From Streptomyces sp. NBC_01335 (lineage in GTDB: Bacteria > Actinomycetota > Actinomycetes > Streptomycetales > Streptomycetaceae), in the NCBI RefSeq assembly GCF_035953295.1, contig NZ_CP108370.1:2294001-2358000 (forward strand): a DNA stretch of 64,000 nt, in the 5' to 3' direction. The notes beneath the pieces are model-generated. The model was given only the letters and a program-made list of their open reading frames with translations. It searched no databases and was not told where the DNA came from. This document shows positions 17,568 through 25,647 of the stretch, piece by piece; position 1 is the first letter of the stretch, and the number at the start of each line of letters is the position of its first letter. The position numbers were made by a program, and so were the translations under genes.

Positions 17568-17585
17568 CGCCGCATCAATGCGGCG
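17568..17585 (+). promoter_or_regulatory. Perfect 18-bp palindromic site upstream of the DUF4118 gene
   Basis: CGCCGCAT-CA-ATGCGGCG, arms of 8 bp with only 2 nt between, so an operator is more likely than a hairpin. It lies 108 nt before the DUF4118 gene in an otherwise featureless 180-nt gap. Confidence 0.4.
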
Positions 17586-17693
17586 TCAGCGCTGTATCAG
17601 TGATCCGTCAAGTTCCCCACCGGCGGACGCTGCTCCCGCCGCGCGGGGCCGAAGCTGGGACCACAGGTTCCTTCGAGTTCTGCGAGGCACGTC

Positions 17694-18542
17694 ATGAGGT
17701 CCGGCCTGCGGGACGTGGTCGCCGTACTGTCCGGGGTACTGGCCCCGCTGCTCCTGGCGCTGGTCCTCATCCCCGTCCGTACCGATATCACGAACACGAA
17801 CGCGGCGCTGCTCCTCGTCGTCGTGGTCGGGGCCGTGGCGGCGCTCGGGAACCGCCTCGCGGGCGCCGTCGCCGCGCTGTCGTCCGCCGCGTGGTTCGAC
17901 TTCTTCCACGCCGAGCCGTTCGAGAGCTTCGACATCGACGACGGGGCCGACATCGAGACGGCCGTGCTGCTCCTGGTGGTCGGGCTGGCCGTGTCGCAGC
18001 TGGCCGCGCGGGCCCTGGTCCTGCGCCGGTTCGCCTTCACGGAGGCCTCCCACCTGGACCGGCTGCACCGTACGACGGGGCTGGTCAGGACCGGCGTGTC
18101 CGCCGACGCCGTGATGGACCGCGTCCGGCACGAGCTGGTGGACGTCCTGGAGCTGAGCGGGTGCCGCTTCGAGTACGGCGCCGAGCCCCCCGTCGAACGC
18201 GATGTCGCGCACGGGCTCGCGCACGGTCTGACGCACGACTTCGCGCACGACTTCACGCACACCGAGCCCGTCGGGCAGCCGTCGCTGCTCGCCCCGGACG
18301 GGAGCGTGCGGGTGCCGGGCTGGATCTGGGACGTGGACCGGCAGGGCTGGCCGGACGGCGAGATCGAGCTCCGGGTCACGGTGCTCGACCGCTGCCTGGG
18401 ACGGTTCGTGCTGACTCCCCCGCCGGGCGCCGTACCCCCGCCCCTGGAGGCGCGCCTCGTCGCCGTCGACCTGGCCGCCCAGGCCGCCGTGGCGCTGCCG
18501 ACCCCGCTCCGGGACGCGGGTCCGCTCCCTCTACCCTCGTAA
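17694..18542 (+). CDS. DUF4118-type membrane sensor-like protein with a His ladder
   Basis: 282 residues. Residues 8-110 form four membrane helices as in the KdpD-like DUF4118 module (NAALLLVVVVGAVAALGNRL; AAWFDFFHAEPFESFDI). A cytoplasmic region follows with no kinase or other enzyme domain. Residues 173, 177, 181, 185 and 189 are all His, spaced exactly four apart and encoded by 12-bp repeats, giving one His-lined helix face. The C-terminus is Ala/Pro-rich. Metal or pH sensing is a guess. Confidence 0.8.
   Translation: MRSGLRDVVAVLSGVLAPLLLALVLIPVRTDITNTNAALLLVVVVGAVAALGNRLAGAVAALSSAAWFDFFHAEPFESFDIDDGADIETAVLLLVVGLAVSQLAARALVLRRFAFTEASHLDRLHRTTGLVRTGVSADAVMDRVRHELVDVLELSGCRFEYGAEPPVERDVAHGLAHGLTHDFAHDFTHTEPVGQPSLLAPDGSVRVPGWIWDVDRQGWPDGEIELRVTVLDRCLGRFVLTPPPGAVPPPLEARLVAVDLAAQAAVALPTPLRDAGPLPLPS
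18207..18266 (+). repeat. 12-bp in-frame tandem repeat encoding the His ladder
   Basis: Five 12-nt units of the form RCGCACGRBYTB from 18207 to 18266, each giving Ala/Thr-His plus two residues. They keep frame inside the DUF4118 gene. Confidence 0.8.
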
Positions 18543-18544
18543 CC

Positions 18545-19357
18545 ATGCAGAGCCTGGCGTTGATCGAGAACTGGCCCGTCCCCACCGCGGCAGCCGCCGT
18601 CGTACGCGCGGACGGCACCGTCCTCGGTACGCACGGCGACACCGCGCACCGCTTCCCCCTCGCCTCAGTGACCAAGCCGCTGGCGGCGTACGCGGCGCTC
18701 GTCGCGTACGAGGAAGGCGCCGTGGAGCTGGACGAACCGGCCGGCCCGGAGGGCTCGACCGTCCGCCACCTGCTCGCCCACACCAGCGGCCTCGCCTTCG
18801 ACGAGCACCGGGTGACGGCCCCGGCCGGTACCCGGCGGCTCTACTCCAACGCGGGGTTCGAGGTCCTCGGCGAGCACCTCGCGAAGGCGTCCGGCATCCC
18901 CTTCGCCGGCTACGCCCGCGAGGCCGTCCTCGAACCGCTGGGAATGGCGTCGACCACCCTCGACGGCTCCCCCGCCAAGGACGGCGTCTCGACCGTGGCC
19001 GACCTGGTCCGCTTCGTCGCCGAGGTCCAGGCGCCCCGGCTGCTGGACCCGCGCACGGTGCTGGAGGCGCAGACCGTCGTGCACCCCGGGCTCAAGGGCG
19101 TACTCCCCGGGTATGGCCACCAGAACCCCAACGACTGGGGCCTCGGCTTCGAGATCCGCGACTCCAAGTCCCCGCACTGGACCGGCACCACCTCGTCCCC
19201 GGCGACCTTCGGCCACTTCGGCCAGTCCGGCACGTTCCTCTGGATCGACCCGGTCGCGGGCGTCGCCTGCATCGCCCTGACCGACCGCGCCTTCGGCCCC
19301 TGGGCCGCCGAGGTGTGGACGCCGTTCACGGACGCGGTCCTGGCCGAACTGCGCTGA
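18545..19357 (+). CDS. Serine hydrolase, class C beta-lactamase/DD-peptidase-like
   Basis: 270-residue beta-lactamase-superfamily protein. The SxxK motif is SVTK (residues about 39-42), YxN is YSNAGFE, and the third motif region is FGHFGQSGTF. It has no signal peptide, so it is probably a cytoplasmic esterase-like enzyme and not a secreted lactamase. TACCCT (18532-18537) lies 7 nt before ATG and no ribosome site is seen: leaderless. It starts just after the DUF4118 gene. Confidence 0.88.
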   Translation: MQSLALIENWPVPTAAAAVVRADGTVLGTHGDTAHRFPLASVTKPLAAYAALVAYEEGAVELDEPAGPEGSTVRHLLAHTSGLAFDEHRVTAPAGTRRLYSNAGFEVLGEHLAKASGIPFAGYAREAVLEPLGMASTTLDGSPAKDGVSTVADLVRFVAEVQAPRLLDPRTVLEAQTVVHPGLKGVLPGYGHQNPNDWGLGFEIRDSKSPHWTGTTSSPATFGHFGQSGTFLWIDPVAGVACIALTDRAFGPWAAEVWTPFTDAVLAELR

Positions 19358-19375
19358 GGGCCGGCCCGGCCCCGT

Positions 19376-19560
19376 ACGACTCCCGCCAGATCCGCGACCT
19401 CAGGCTGGGCGACGACGAACGCGATCGCCTGTTCCACCTGGTGGGACATCAGCCGCGGCCTGCGGACGGCACGCGCGTCCGACCCGGGCCGGGCTGATCC
19501 GCATGCTCGACCCGCTCAAGGCCTTCCGGGTCGATCCGGCCCAGGCTGGCACCTCCTGCG
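19376..19560 (+). pseudogene. Remnant of an XRE regulator (MmyB-like ligand domain)
   Basis: A fragment reading RQIRDLRLGDDERDRLFHLVGH resembles the MmyB-like region of actinobacterial XRE regulators. It is interrupted near 19485 by a CCGGG-CCGGG duplication. Removing 5 nt joins RVRPG to LIRMLDPL, as expected in the family. There is no helix-turn-helix and no start, so this is decay. The rest of 19561-19680 shows nothing further. Confidence 0.4.
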
Positions 19561-19682
19561 CGGGCTCGGCGCGGGGTCGGCGCGCCTCGGCCGGTCGGGC
19601 GGGCGTCCGGGCAGGATGCGGTGGGGTGGCGGGCCTCGGGACGGCCCGCCCGGCACCGCCCACCGCGTGGAGAGGCTCGGTC

Positions 19683-19784
19683 ATGCACCTGTACGACGAC
19701 CCGCTGTTCCCGTCCCCCGGCCCCGACCGGGCGCCTGAACAGTACGAGGACGACGCTCCGGGCCCCGTACGGGTGACGGCGTGA
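19683..19784 (+). CDS. Possible 33-residue leader peptide coupled to the methyltransferase
   Basis: Short acidic, Pro-rich ORF (MHLYDDPLFPSPG...). Its TGA overlaps the GTG start of the methyltransferase gene by 4 nt (GTGA), an arrangement typical of real coupled genes. It could equally be the tail of the decayed regulator upstream. The function is unknown. Confidence 0.35.
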   Translation: MHLYDDPLFPSPGPDRAPEQYEDDAPGPVRVTA

Positions 19785-20635
19785 GCGCCGCGCCGAACGG
19801 GGGCGCCTCATCGGAAGGGGGCCGGTACGGCGAGGCGTTCTTCCGCCCCGAGCAGGCGGGCGAGGGCGAACGCATCGACTTCGGGGCCCTCGCCTACGAC
19901 GACCTCACCCTGGCGCGGCTGCGGGCGCTCGGCGCCGGCCCGGGGTGGCGCTGCCTCGACGTGGGTGCGGGCACGGGCACGGTCTCCCGCCGGCTGCTGG
20001 GCGAGGCCGGGGTGGAGAGCGTGCTCGCCGTCGACCGCGACGTACGGTTCCTCGGCGAGCGGCCGGTCCCCGGGCTCGACCTCGTGGAGGCCGACATCAC
20101 CGCCCCGGGGTTCGTCTCCGGCACGTACGACCTCGTCCACGCGCGCTTCGTCCTGATGCATCTCGCCGAGCACGAGCGCCTGATCACCTCGCTGGCCGAA
20201 CTCGTCGCCCCGGGCGGCGTGTTGGTGCTGAGCGACGCGGTTGACCTGAGCGGTGACCGTACGCCCGGCACCCCGTACGCCACGGCGATGCGGGCGATGT
20301 GGCAGGGGCTGCGGGCGTCGATCGGCACCGATGTCTCCTGGGTGCCGTCGTACCCGCAGCTGTTGCGCGGGGCGGGACTTGAACCTGTCGCCGCCGAGAT
20401 CCACGTACCGCCGCTCCAGCCGGAGAGCCCCATCAGCCGCTTCTGGGCCGACACTTGGGAGCGCAGCCGGTCCGCGATGATCGCCACCGGGCTGGTGGAC
20501 GACGCGGCCCTCGACGACGCGATCCGCTACCTGGTCTCCGACGAGTGCGCCGCGCTGTCGGCCGGGATGCTCACCGCGTGGGGGTGGAAACCGGGGGCGG
20601 CGCCCGGGGCGAGCCCTGCGGCGAGGGGGCGCTGA
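19781..20635 (+). CDS. Class I SAM-dependent methyltransferase
   Basis: 284 residues from GTG 19781. The Rossmann SAM site is CLDVGAGTGTVSRRL (motif I, near residue 60), followed by acidic VLAVDRD (motif II), VEADI, DLVHARFVLMHL (motif IV) and LVAPGGVLVLSD (motif V). It belongs to the small-molecule UbiE-like methyltransferases. The substrate is unknown, and the Ala/Pro-rich end is dispensable-looking. Confidence 0.88.
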   Translation: MSAAPNGGASSEGGRYGEAFFRPEQAGEGERIDFGALAYDDLTLARLRALGAGPGWRCLDVGAGTGTVSRRLLGEAGVESVLAVDRDVRFLGERPVPGLDLVEADITAPGFVSGTYDLVHARFVLMHLAEHERLITSLAELVAPGGVLVLSDAVDLSGDRTPGTPYATAMRAMWQGLRASIGTDVSWVPSYPQLLRGAGLEPVAAEIHVPPLQPESPISRFWADTWERSRSAMIATGLVDDAALDDAIRYLVSDECAALSAGMLTAWGWKPGAAPGASPAARGR

Positions 20636-20639
20636 CCGG

Positions 20640-20861
20640 GCGGGGCGGCTGCTTCGAGGGCGGCAGCCCCGCCGCGGTCGGCGGCACCCGGACCGACCCC
20701 GGCCCGGGTGCCGCGGTGAAGGCGCCGTGGCGCCACACCACCTTGCCGTTGACGGTGACGGTGCGGTCCCGGCCGGAGACCGGGACGGCGATGGTGCTGC
20801 GGGCCGGCGGGTGAACCTCACGCGGAGTGCGCCGCGTCAGCCGCGGCTCGTCCCGGAGCAC
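20640..20861 (-). pseudogene. Unrecognised fragment, possible end of a secreted enzyme
   Basis: The minus-strand frame reads STIAVPVSGRDRTVTVNGKV near its middle, a beta-strand pattern like the C-terminal sandwich domain of glycoside hydrolases. It has no N-terminal domain, and its reading frame runs into the methyltransferase gene. Possibly a gene relic. Otherwise this 235-nt gap holds nothing I can support. Confidence 0.2.
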
Positions 20862-20870
20862 CGCGCTCGG

Positions 20871-21287
20871 TCAACGTCCGGCTTCCGCCGCCTCCAGCAG
20901 CGCGACCGTCTCCGGCCAAGACCCTTTCCGCGCCCATTCGAGGGCCGTGCTGCCCGTGCCGTGGTCCTCGCGGAGGTGCGGGTCGGCTCCCGCTGCCAGG
21001 AGGACGCGCACGGCGTCCGCTTGCCCCCAACAGGCGGCCGCACACAGGGGTGTTCCCTCGCTTCCGTGGCCGCTCTCGGTGTCCGGGGCGGCACCGGCGC
21101 GCAGGAGGATTTCGACGGCGTCCGCGTCGCCCTGGACCGAGGCCGCGTAGAGCGGGGTGGTGCCGTCCTGGTCGGCCGCCTCCGGATCGGCACCGGTGCG
21201 CAGGAGTACGTGGATACGCGCGGTGTCACCGGTCAGGACCGCGCCGACCAGCTTCCTCGACAGCTTCTTGGACCGCCTTCGGTTCAT
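20871..21287 (-). CDS. Ankyrin-repeat protein
   Basis: 138 residues with about four ankyrin repeats: TGDTARIHVLLRTGADPEAAD, DGTTPLYAASVQGDADAVEIL, GTPLCAAACWGQADAVRVLL, STALEWARKGSWPETVALLE. Ankyrin repeats bind protein partners; which one is not shown. The basic N-terminus (MNRRRSKKLSRK) may contact nucleic acid or membrane. It is divergent from the GT39-like gene across a palindrome at 21341. Confidence 0.85.
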   Translation of the reverse strand: MNRRRSKKLSRKLVGAVLTGDTARIHVLLRTGADPEAADQDGTTPLYAASVQGDADAVEILLRAGAAPDTESGHGSEGTPLCAAACWGQADAVRVLLAAGADPHLREDHGTGSTALEWARKGSWPETVALLEAAEAGR

Positions 21288-21340
21288 GGGTGCGGAGCGT
21301 AGCCCTGAAGCCGGTCGGCAAGGGCATCACAGGAGCCAAC

Positions 21341-21359
21341 TGTCTTATGACATAGGACA
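21341..21359. promoter_or_regulatory. 19-bp operator-like palindrome
   Basis: TGTCTTATGACATAGGACA is a 9-bp-arm palindrome around a central A with a single mismatch. It lies between the divergent ankyrin and GT39-like genes. Its core decamer TATGACATAG recurs (inverted) at 57911-57920. Confidence 0.6.
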
Positions 21360-21490
21360 CTTCACGGCGCATGATGCGGTACGTAGAGTGCGAGCGCGGT
21401 CCGGGATCCGTAGCGGCGGTGCGGAGGGTGGGGCCGCAGGTGGAGCCCGGGCTCGAAACCGGGCGCGGGGGCGGGAAACCGGGGGCGGAC

Positions 21491-23053
21491 ATGACGGACG
21501 AGTCGGATTCGGAGCAGCAGGCGGAACGGACGGGAAGGGCGGAGAAGACCTCGGTGGCCGGCCCGCCCGTCGGGCCGCTGGACCGGAGGGTGTTCGTCGT
21601 CGCGGGCGTGGTGTTCGCCGTGCTGATGGCGTTCTCCACGCGCTACGGCTTCCACGCCGACGAGTTGTACTTCCTCGACAGCGCCCGGCACCTCCAGGCG
21701 AGCTACGTGGACCAGCCGGTGCTGGCGCCACTGCTGGCCCGGGTCTCGTTGTCGCTGTTCGGCGTCTCGGAGGCCGGCCTGCGCCTGTGGCCGGCGCTGG
21801 CCGCGGCGGGCACGGTGGTCGTGGGCGGGCTGACCGCGCGGGAGTTCGACGGGGCGCGGCGGAGCCAGTTGCTCGCGGCGGTCGCCACCGGCACCATGCC
21901 GGTGCTGCTCGGCGGTGCGCACCTCGCCAACACCACCTCGTACGAGGTGCTGGCGTGGGCGGCGATCGCGTTCGTGGTCGTACGGATCGGCCGCACCGGT
22001 GACACGCGGTGGTGGCTCGCCGCCGGTGCTCTGGTCGGTATCGGCGCGGAGTTCAACCACCTCGCGGCCGTCTTCGGGATCGTCCTGCTGGCAGCCGTGC
22101 TGCTCGGCCCGGCCCGCCGGGCCGTGGCCGACCGCTGGCTGCTCGCGGGCGTGGTGGCGGCCGTCCTGCTCGTACTGCCCGACCTGTGGTGGCAGGCGCA
22201 CCACGACTGGGCGATGTTCCCGATGACGCGGGCGCTGAACGGGAAGAACGGCGGTCCCGGCAACGTCCTCACCTGGGTCGTGGGGCAGGTCGTCATCGCG
22301 GGCCCGGTGATGCTGGCGGTGTGGGTGGCGGGCCTTCGGTTCTTGTGGCGGTCCGGCCGGCCGCTGTGGCGGTGCCTGGTGACCTCGTACGCCGTGCTGT
22401 TCGTGCTGTTCGCGCTGACGACCGGAGCACAGATCTACTACCTGGGCGGGCTGTACGTGTGCCTGCTGGCGGCGGGGGCGGTCGCGCGCGACGGGTGGCT
22501 GTACGCGCTCCCGGACCGGATGCGCAGCCTGCGGACGGGCACGGCCGTCTCCGCCGCGTTCCTCGCCGTGGTCGTGCTGCCGGTGCTGCCGCCCTCGCAG
22601 GTCGGCTGGACGTACGGCATCAGCACCAACTCCGGGGAATCCGTGGGCTGGCCCCAACTCGTCGGCACCGTACGGCAGGTGTGGACCGGGCTGCCGCCCG
22701 CACAGCGCGCGCACGCGGTGATCTTCACGGCGGACTACGCCGAGGCCGGCGCGATCAACGAACTCGGCCGGGGCTCCGGGCTGCCCACCGCCGTGAGCGC
22801 CCACAACAGCGCCTGGTGGTGGGGCCCGGGCAACCCGTACGCCACGACCGTGGTGGCCGTCGCCCCGGGCCCGGACCACGCCCCCGGATACACCGCATAC
22901 CTGCGCCGGTACTTCCGTGACGTCCGTGTGGCGGCCACCCTCACCAACCCCTACGGCGTGCACAACGTCGAATGGGGCGGCCACGTCTACGTCTGCACGG
23001 GCCCCCGCCGCCCGTGGCGCGCGTTCTGGCCCGAGTTGCGGCACTACGGGTGA
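21491..23053 (+). CDS. Glycosyltransferase family 39-like membrane protein
   Basis: 520 residues from ATG 21491 with about ten to twelve membrane helices. The first external loop has the GT39/ArnT-type acidic motif FHADELYFLDSARH, where Asp-Glu serves catalysis. YVDQPVLAPLLAR and ANTTSYEVLAWAA follow, as in actinobacterial GT39 proteins. Such enzymes move sugars from polyprenyl-phosphate donors to proteins or cell-wall lipids outside the membrane. The acceptor is unknown. An in-frame ATG at 21371 exists but gives a Gly/Arg-rich leader unlike the family. Confidence 0.82.
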   Translation: MTDESDSEQQAERTGRAEKTSVAGPPVGPLDRRVFVVAGVVFAVLMAFSTRYGFHADELYFLDSARHLQASYVDQPVLAPLLARVSLSLFGVSEAGLRLWPALAAAGTVVVGGLTAREFDGARRSQLLAAVATGTMPVLLGGAHLANTTSYEVLAWAAIAFVVVRIGRTGDTRWWLAAGALVGIGAEFNHLAAVFGIVLLAAVLLGPARRAVADRWLLAGVVAAVLLVLPDLWWQAHHDWAMFPMTRALNGKNGGPGNVLTWVVGQVVIAGPVMLAVWVAGLRFLWRSGRPLWRCLVTSYAVLFVLFALTTGAQIYYLGGLYVCLLAAGAVARDGWLYALPDRMRSLRTGTAVSAAFLAVVVLPVLPPSQVGWTYGISTNSGESVGWPQLVGTVRQVWTGLPPAQRAHAVIFTADYAEAGAINELGRGSGLPTAVSAHNSAWWWGPGNPYATTVVAVAPGPDHAPGYTAYLRRYFRDVRVAATLTNPYGVHNVEWGGHVYVCTGPRRPWRAFWPELRHYG

Positions 23054-23091
23054 CGCCGTCGCCGTACGGACGGGCGGCATGTGGAGTCGGT

Positions 23092-23148
23092 CGTCGGCAT
23101 ACGGAGTCGTCGGCATACGGAGCCGTCGGCATACGGAGCCGTCGGCAC
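23092..23148 (+). repeat. 16-bp tandem repeats downstream of the GT39-like gene
   Basis: Three copies of CGTCGGCATACGGAGY (23092-23107, 23108-23123, 23124-23139) and a 9-nt partial. Degenerate copies precede from about 23060. They lie in the 170-nt gap between convergent genes. Confidence 0.85.
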
Positions 23149-23223
23149 GGCGCGCCGCCGCCACGGGCTGGGACGCACACGCGGAGGACCGCCGCGCACC
23201 CACCAGGGACTATGGGACAGCCC

Positions 23224-23841
23224 TTACCTGCTGTAGTTCTTCCCGACGGGCCTGCCGGGGATCGGCTTGCCGATGAGAGCGATCGGAACGAACAGGGAGA
23301 GCTGGCCGATGGCCAGGGCGAGCGCCCAGATCGCCTCCTCGTCGTAGAGAGCTGCCACTTCGGCGAACAGCTCGTCGGAGACGCGCTCCCCGAAGGGGTT
23401 CGGGGTGAGGACGGCCTCCGTGAGCTTCAGTGCGACTCGTTCGGAGTCGGTGAAGAAGGGGGCGTCCTGCCACGTCGCCACGGCGGTGATGCGCGTCTCG
23501 GTCTCCCCGGCCTTGCGGAGGACGCCGGTCAGGGAGACGGCGTGGTAGGTGCTGCCGACGATCTGCGCGCCACGGAGCATCGACAGGTTGATGGCGGCCT
23601 GCGGAACCGGCGCGTTCCGCAGGGCGTTGCGCAGCGCTCCGGAGAGTTTCGGCAGTTCGGGGAAGAGCCGGGTGAGGTCGGGCAGACGCGACTGGACTCC
23701 GCCGTCCTCCTCCGCCTCCGGGCCGGTCGCGGGGCCGGTCACGGGGGCGCCGGCCGGATCGGTTGCCGGGCCGGTCGCCGGATCGATCGCAGGCGCGGTC
23801 GCCGGGTCGGTCGCCGGTTCGGTCGTGCTTCGCGTGGACAT
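23224..23841 (-). CDS. Carboxymuconolactone decarboxylase-like protein lacking CxxC
   Basis: 205 residues. Residues 8-45 are a disordered Pro/Ala/Asp/Thr repeat (PATDPAT-like). The rest is an all-helical CMD/AhpD-like domain with LPDLTRLFPELPKLSGALRN and FTDSERVALKLTEAVL. Where AhpD enzymes have a redox CxxC before His, this protein has GSTYHAV, so peroxidase chemistry by that pair is not possible. CMD-like genes are the standard partners of ECF41 sigma factors, and one is divergent here. The start is ATG 23841 behind GGAGGAAGGGA. Confidence 0.8.
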   Translation of the reverse strand: MSTRSTTEPATDPATAPAIDPATGPATDPAGAPVTGPATGPEAEEDGGVQSRLPDLTRLFPELPKLSGALRNALRNAPVPQAAINLSMLRGAQIVGSTYHAVSLTGVLRKAGETETRITAVATWQDAPFFTDSERVALKLTEAVLTPNPFGERVSDELFAEVAALYDEEAIWALALAIGQLSLFVPIALIGKPIPGRPVGKNYSR

Positions 23842-23884
23842 GATGGGGTTCCCTTCCTCCGTGCTGGTCGGTGTCTCACCCGTC

Positions 23885-23950
23885 CGACAACGCAGGGGTT
23901 CCGAATGTGAGGCGGGCGCAGGCCTCACATTCGGTGGGGCTGCCCGGTCG
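23885..23950. promoter_or_regulatory. Symmetric bidirectional ECF41-type promoter
   Basis: A perfect 13-bp inverted repeat, CCGAATGTGAGGC (23901-23913) and GCCTCACATTCGG (23922-23934), has an 8-nt centre. Reading outward, both strands give CCTCACA, 17 nt, then GTCG (plus 23923-23950; minus 23912-23885). ECF41 promoters are described with a TGTCACA -35 and CGTC -10, which this resembles. It would drive the sigma gene and the CMD-like gene together. Confidence 0.65.
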
Positions 23951-23994
23951 AACCGGTGAGGACAGGAAGAGAGACCGAGGGAGCCGAGGACACC

Positions 23995-24936
23995 ATGCCC
24001 ATCCCGTACGAGCCGGACGACGGCCGCCCCGATCCGGGTCCGAGCGCGGTCATGAGCGAGCGACGCCGGCTGATCAACCTCTCCTACCGGCTCCTCGGCT
24101 CCCTCACCGAGGCCGAGGACGCCGTGCAGGAGACGTACGCCCGCTGGTACGCGCTGTCACCGCAGCAGCGGCAGGCCATCGACTCCCCGGGCGCCTGGCT
24201 GAACAAGGTCGCCGGGCGCATCTGCCTCAACCTGCTCGGCTCCGCACGCGTCCGACGGGAGACGTACGTCGGTGAGTGGATTCCCGAGCCGCTGCCCGAA
24301 CCCGCGGAGTGGCCCGGCGGTCGGGCGGGAGGCTACAGCGCCATGGACCCTGCCGACCGCGTCACCCTCGACGAGTCGGTCGGCATGGCCTTCCTCGTCG
24401 TACTCGAATCGATGACCCCGGCCGAACGCGTCGTCTTCGTCCTCCACGACGTCTTCCGCTACCCGTTCCCCGAAGTCGCCGAGATCGTCGGTCGCACCCC
24501 GGTGGCCTGCCGTCAGTTGGCCTCGTCGGCCCGCAGGCGTATCCGTACCTCACGGACACCCGAGTCCCCGACCGCGCTGCGGGCCGCCGTCGTCAGGAAC
24601 TTCAAGCAGGCCTGGGAGGCCAAGGACATCGAGGCCCTCATCGGTCTCCTCGATCCGCGGGTCACGGCGACCGGCGACGGCGGCGGCCTCGCCACCACGG
24701 CGCGCCGCCCCTTCGAAGGCGCCGGGCAGATGGCGCGGGGCCTCGTCGGCCTGGTCGGCGGAGTGACCGGTCTGACGTTTCTGGAGCGCACGGTCAACGG
24801 GCAGCCCGGCCTGGTCGCTCAGCAGGACGGCGTCGTCGTCACCGTGTACGCGTTCGACATCGCGGGTGGCCTGATCACGCACATCTGGGCCGTGCGCAAC
24901 CCGGAGAAGCTCCGGCCGTGGACGGTGAGCCCCTGA
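23995..24936 (+). CDS. RNA polymerase sigma factor, ECF41/SigJ group
   Basis: 313 residues. Region 2 (about 15-85) has LINLSYRLLGSLTEAEDAVQ; region 4 (about 130-185) has SMTPAERVVFVLHDVFRYPF. The linker carries WIPEPLPEP, typical of ECF41. A fused SnoaL-like C-terminal domain contains NGQPGLV and NPEKL, the motifs that tune ECF41 activity. There is no anti-sigma gene, as expected for this group. The start is ATG 23995 with GAGGA upstream. It is divergent from the CMD-like gene. Confidence 0.92.
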   Translation: MPIPYEPDDGRPDPGPSAVMSERRRLINLSYRLLGSLTEAEDAVQETYARWYALSPQQRQAIDSPGAWLNKVAGRICLNLLGSARVRRETYVGEWIPEPLPEPAEWPGGRAGGYSAMDPADRVTLDESVGMAFLVVLESMTPAERVVFVLHDVFRYPFPEVAEIVGRTPVACRQLASSARRRIRTSRTPESPTALRAAVVRNFKQAWEAKDIEALIGLLDPRVTATGDGGGLATTARRPFEGAGQMARGLVGLVGGVTGLTFLERTVNGQPGLVAQQDGVVVTVYAFDIAGGLITHIWAVRNPEKLRPWTVSP

Positions 24937-24981
24937 CGGATACGGGCCGTCGGCCTCGACCGGAGAGGGGAGGTCAGCGCA

Positions 24982-25032
24982 CTCCAGGACCGGCCTCACT
25001 CCAGGGCCGGCCTCACCCCGGGGCCGGCCTCT
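24982..25032. repeat. 17-bp tandem repeat at the yczE remnant end
   Basis: Three near copies of CTCCAGGRCCGGCCTCA (24982-24998, 24999-25015, 25016-25032). They cover the 3' end of the minus-strand YczE-like frame, whose stop is at 24996-24998. Confidence 0.85.
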
Positions 25033-25465
25033 CCGGCCGTCCGCCGCCCGGGATCGCCGCCTTCCCCCGTAAGGAGTCCGTCGCCGCCCCCATAGGTGAA
25101 CCGGGGCAGGAAGTACTGGGTGACCGGGCCGACCGCGAGCGCATACAGCACGGTGCCGACGCCCACGCTGCCTCCGAGGAGCCACCCCGCCGCCAGCACG
25201 ACGATCTCCATCAGGGTGCGGACGAGCCGGACGGAGCGCCCCGTGAGGCTGGACGCTCCGGTCATCAGGCCGTCGCGGGGGCCGGGTCCGAGGCGGGCGC
25301 CGACGTACACGGCGACGGAGAATCCGTTGAGGAGTACGCCTCCGAGGAGCAGACCGGTCCGGGCCGGGAGGCCGAGGTGCTCGGGGACGATCCGGAGCCC
25401 GAGATCGGACGAGCACGCCAGGACGACGACGTTGGCGACGGTGCCGAACCTCGGCCGTCCGTGCC
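24996..25465 (-). pseudogene. Truncated YczE-like membrane protein
   Basis: The frame from RPRFGTVANVVVLACSSDLG onward matches the middle and end of YczE/YitT-like proteins: TGLLLGGVLLNGFSVAVYVG, GPGPRDGLMTG, GRSVRLVRTLMEIVVLAAGW. The N-terminal helices are missing. Upstream the frame turns into an Arg/Pro-rich stretch without membrane character. An in-frame start exists at 25607, but a functional protein is unlikely. It sits back to back with a remnant of its usual partner YczR. Confidence 0.6.
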
Positions 25466-25647
25466 GGGTCCGGCCCCAGCCCCAGCCCCGGGGTCGGCGG
25501 GGTCGGCGGGGTCGTCGCGATCGGTGGTCTTCTGGTCCATGCCGGTCCGGCCCTCCCGTACGTTCGCGCCCGGCTGTCCGGGTGCCACTGGCGGCGAGTC
25601 TGTACATTGAGCGGCATCATCAGCATGGCCAATTCCGGGAGAGTGGC

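Noticed and set aside
18545..19357. Secreted beta-lactamase resistance gene
   Set aside because: SxxK and YxN are present but there is no signal peptide; an esterase-like cytoplasmic role is more likely.
21430..21480. Possible tRNA T-arm-like sequence (GGGCTCGAAACC)
   Set aside because: No acceptor stem or anticodon arm can be folded around it.
23092..23148. CRISPR-like array
   Set aside because: Repeats of 16 bp are directly adjacent with no spacers and no cas genes.
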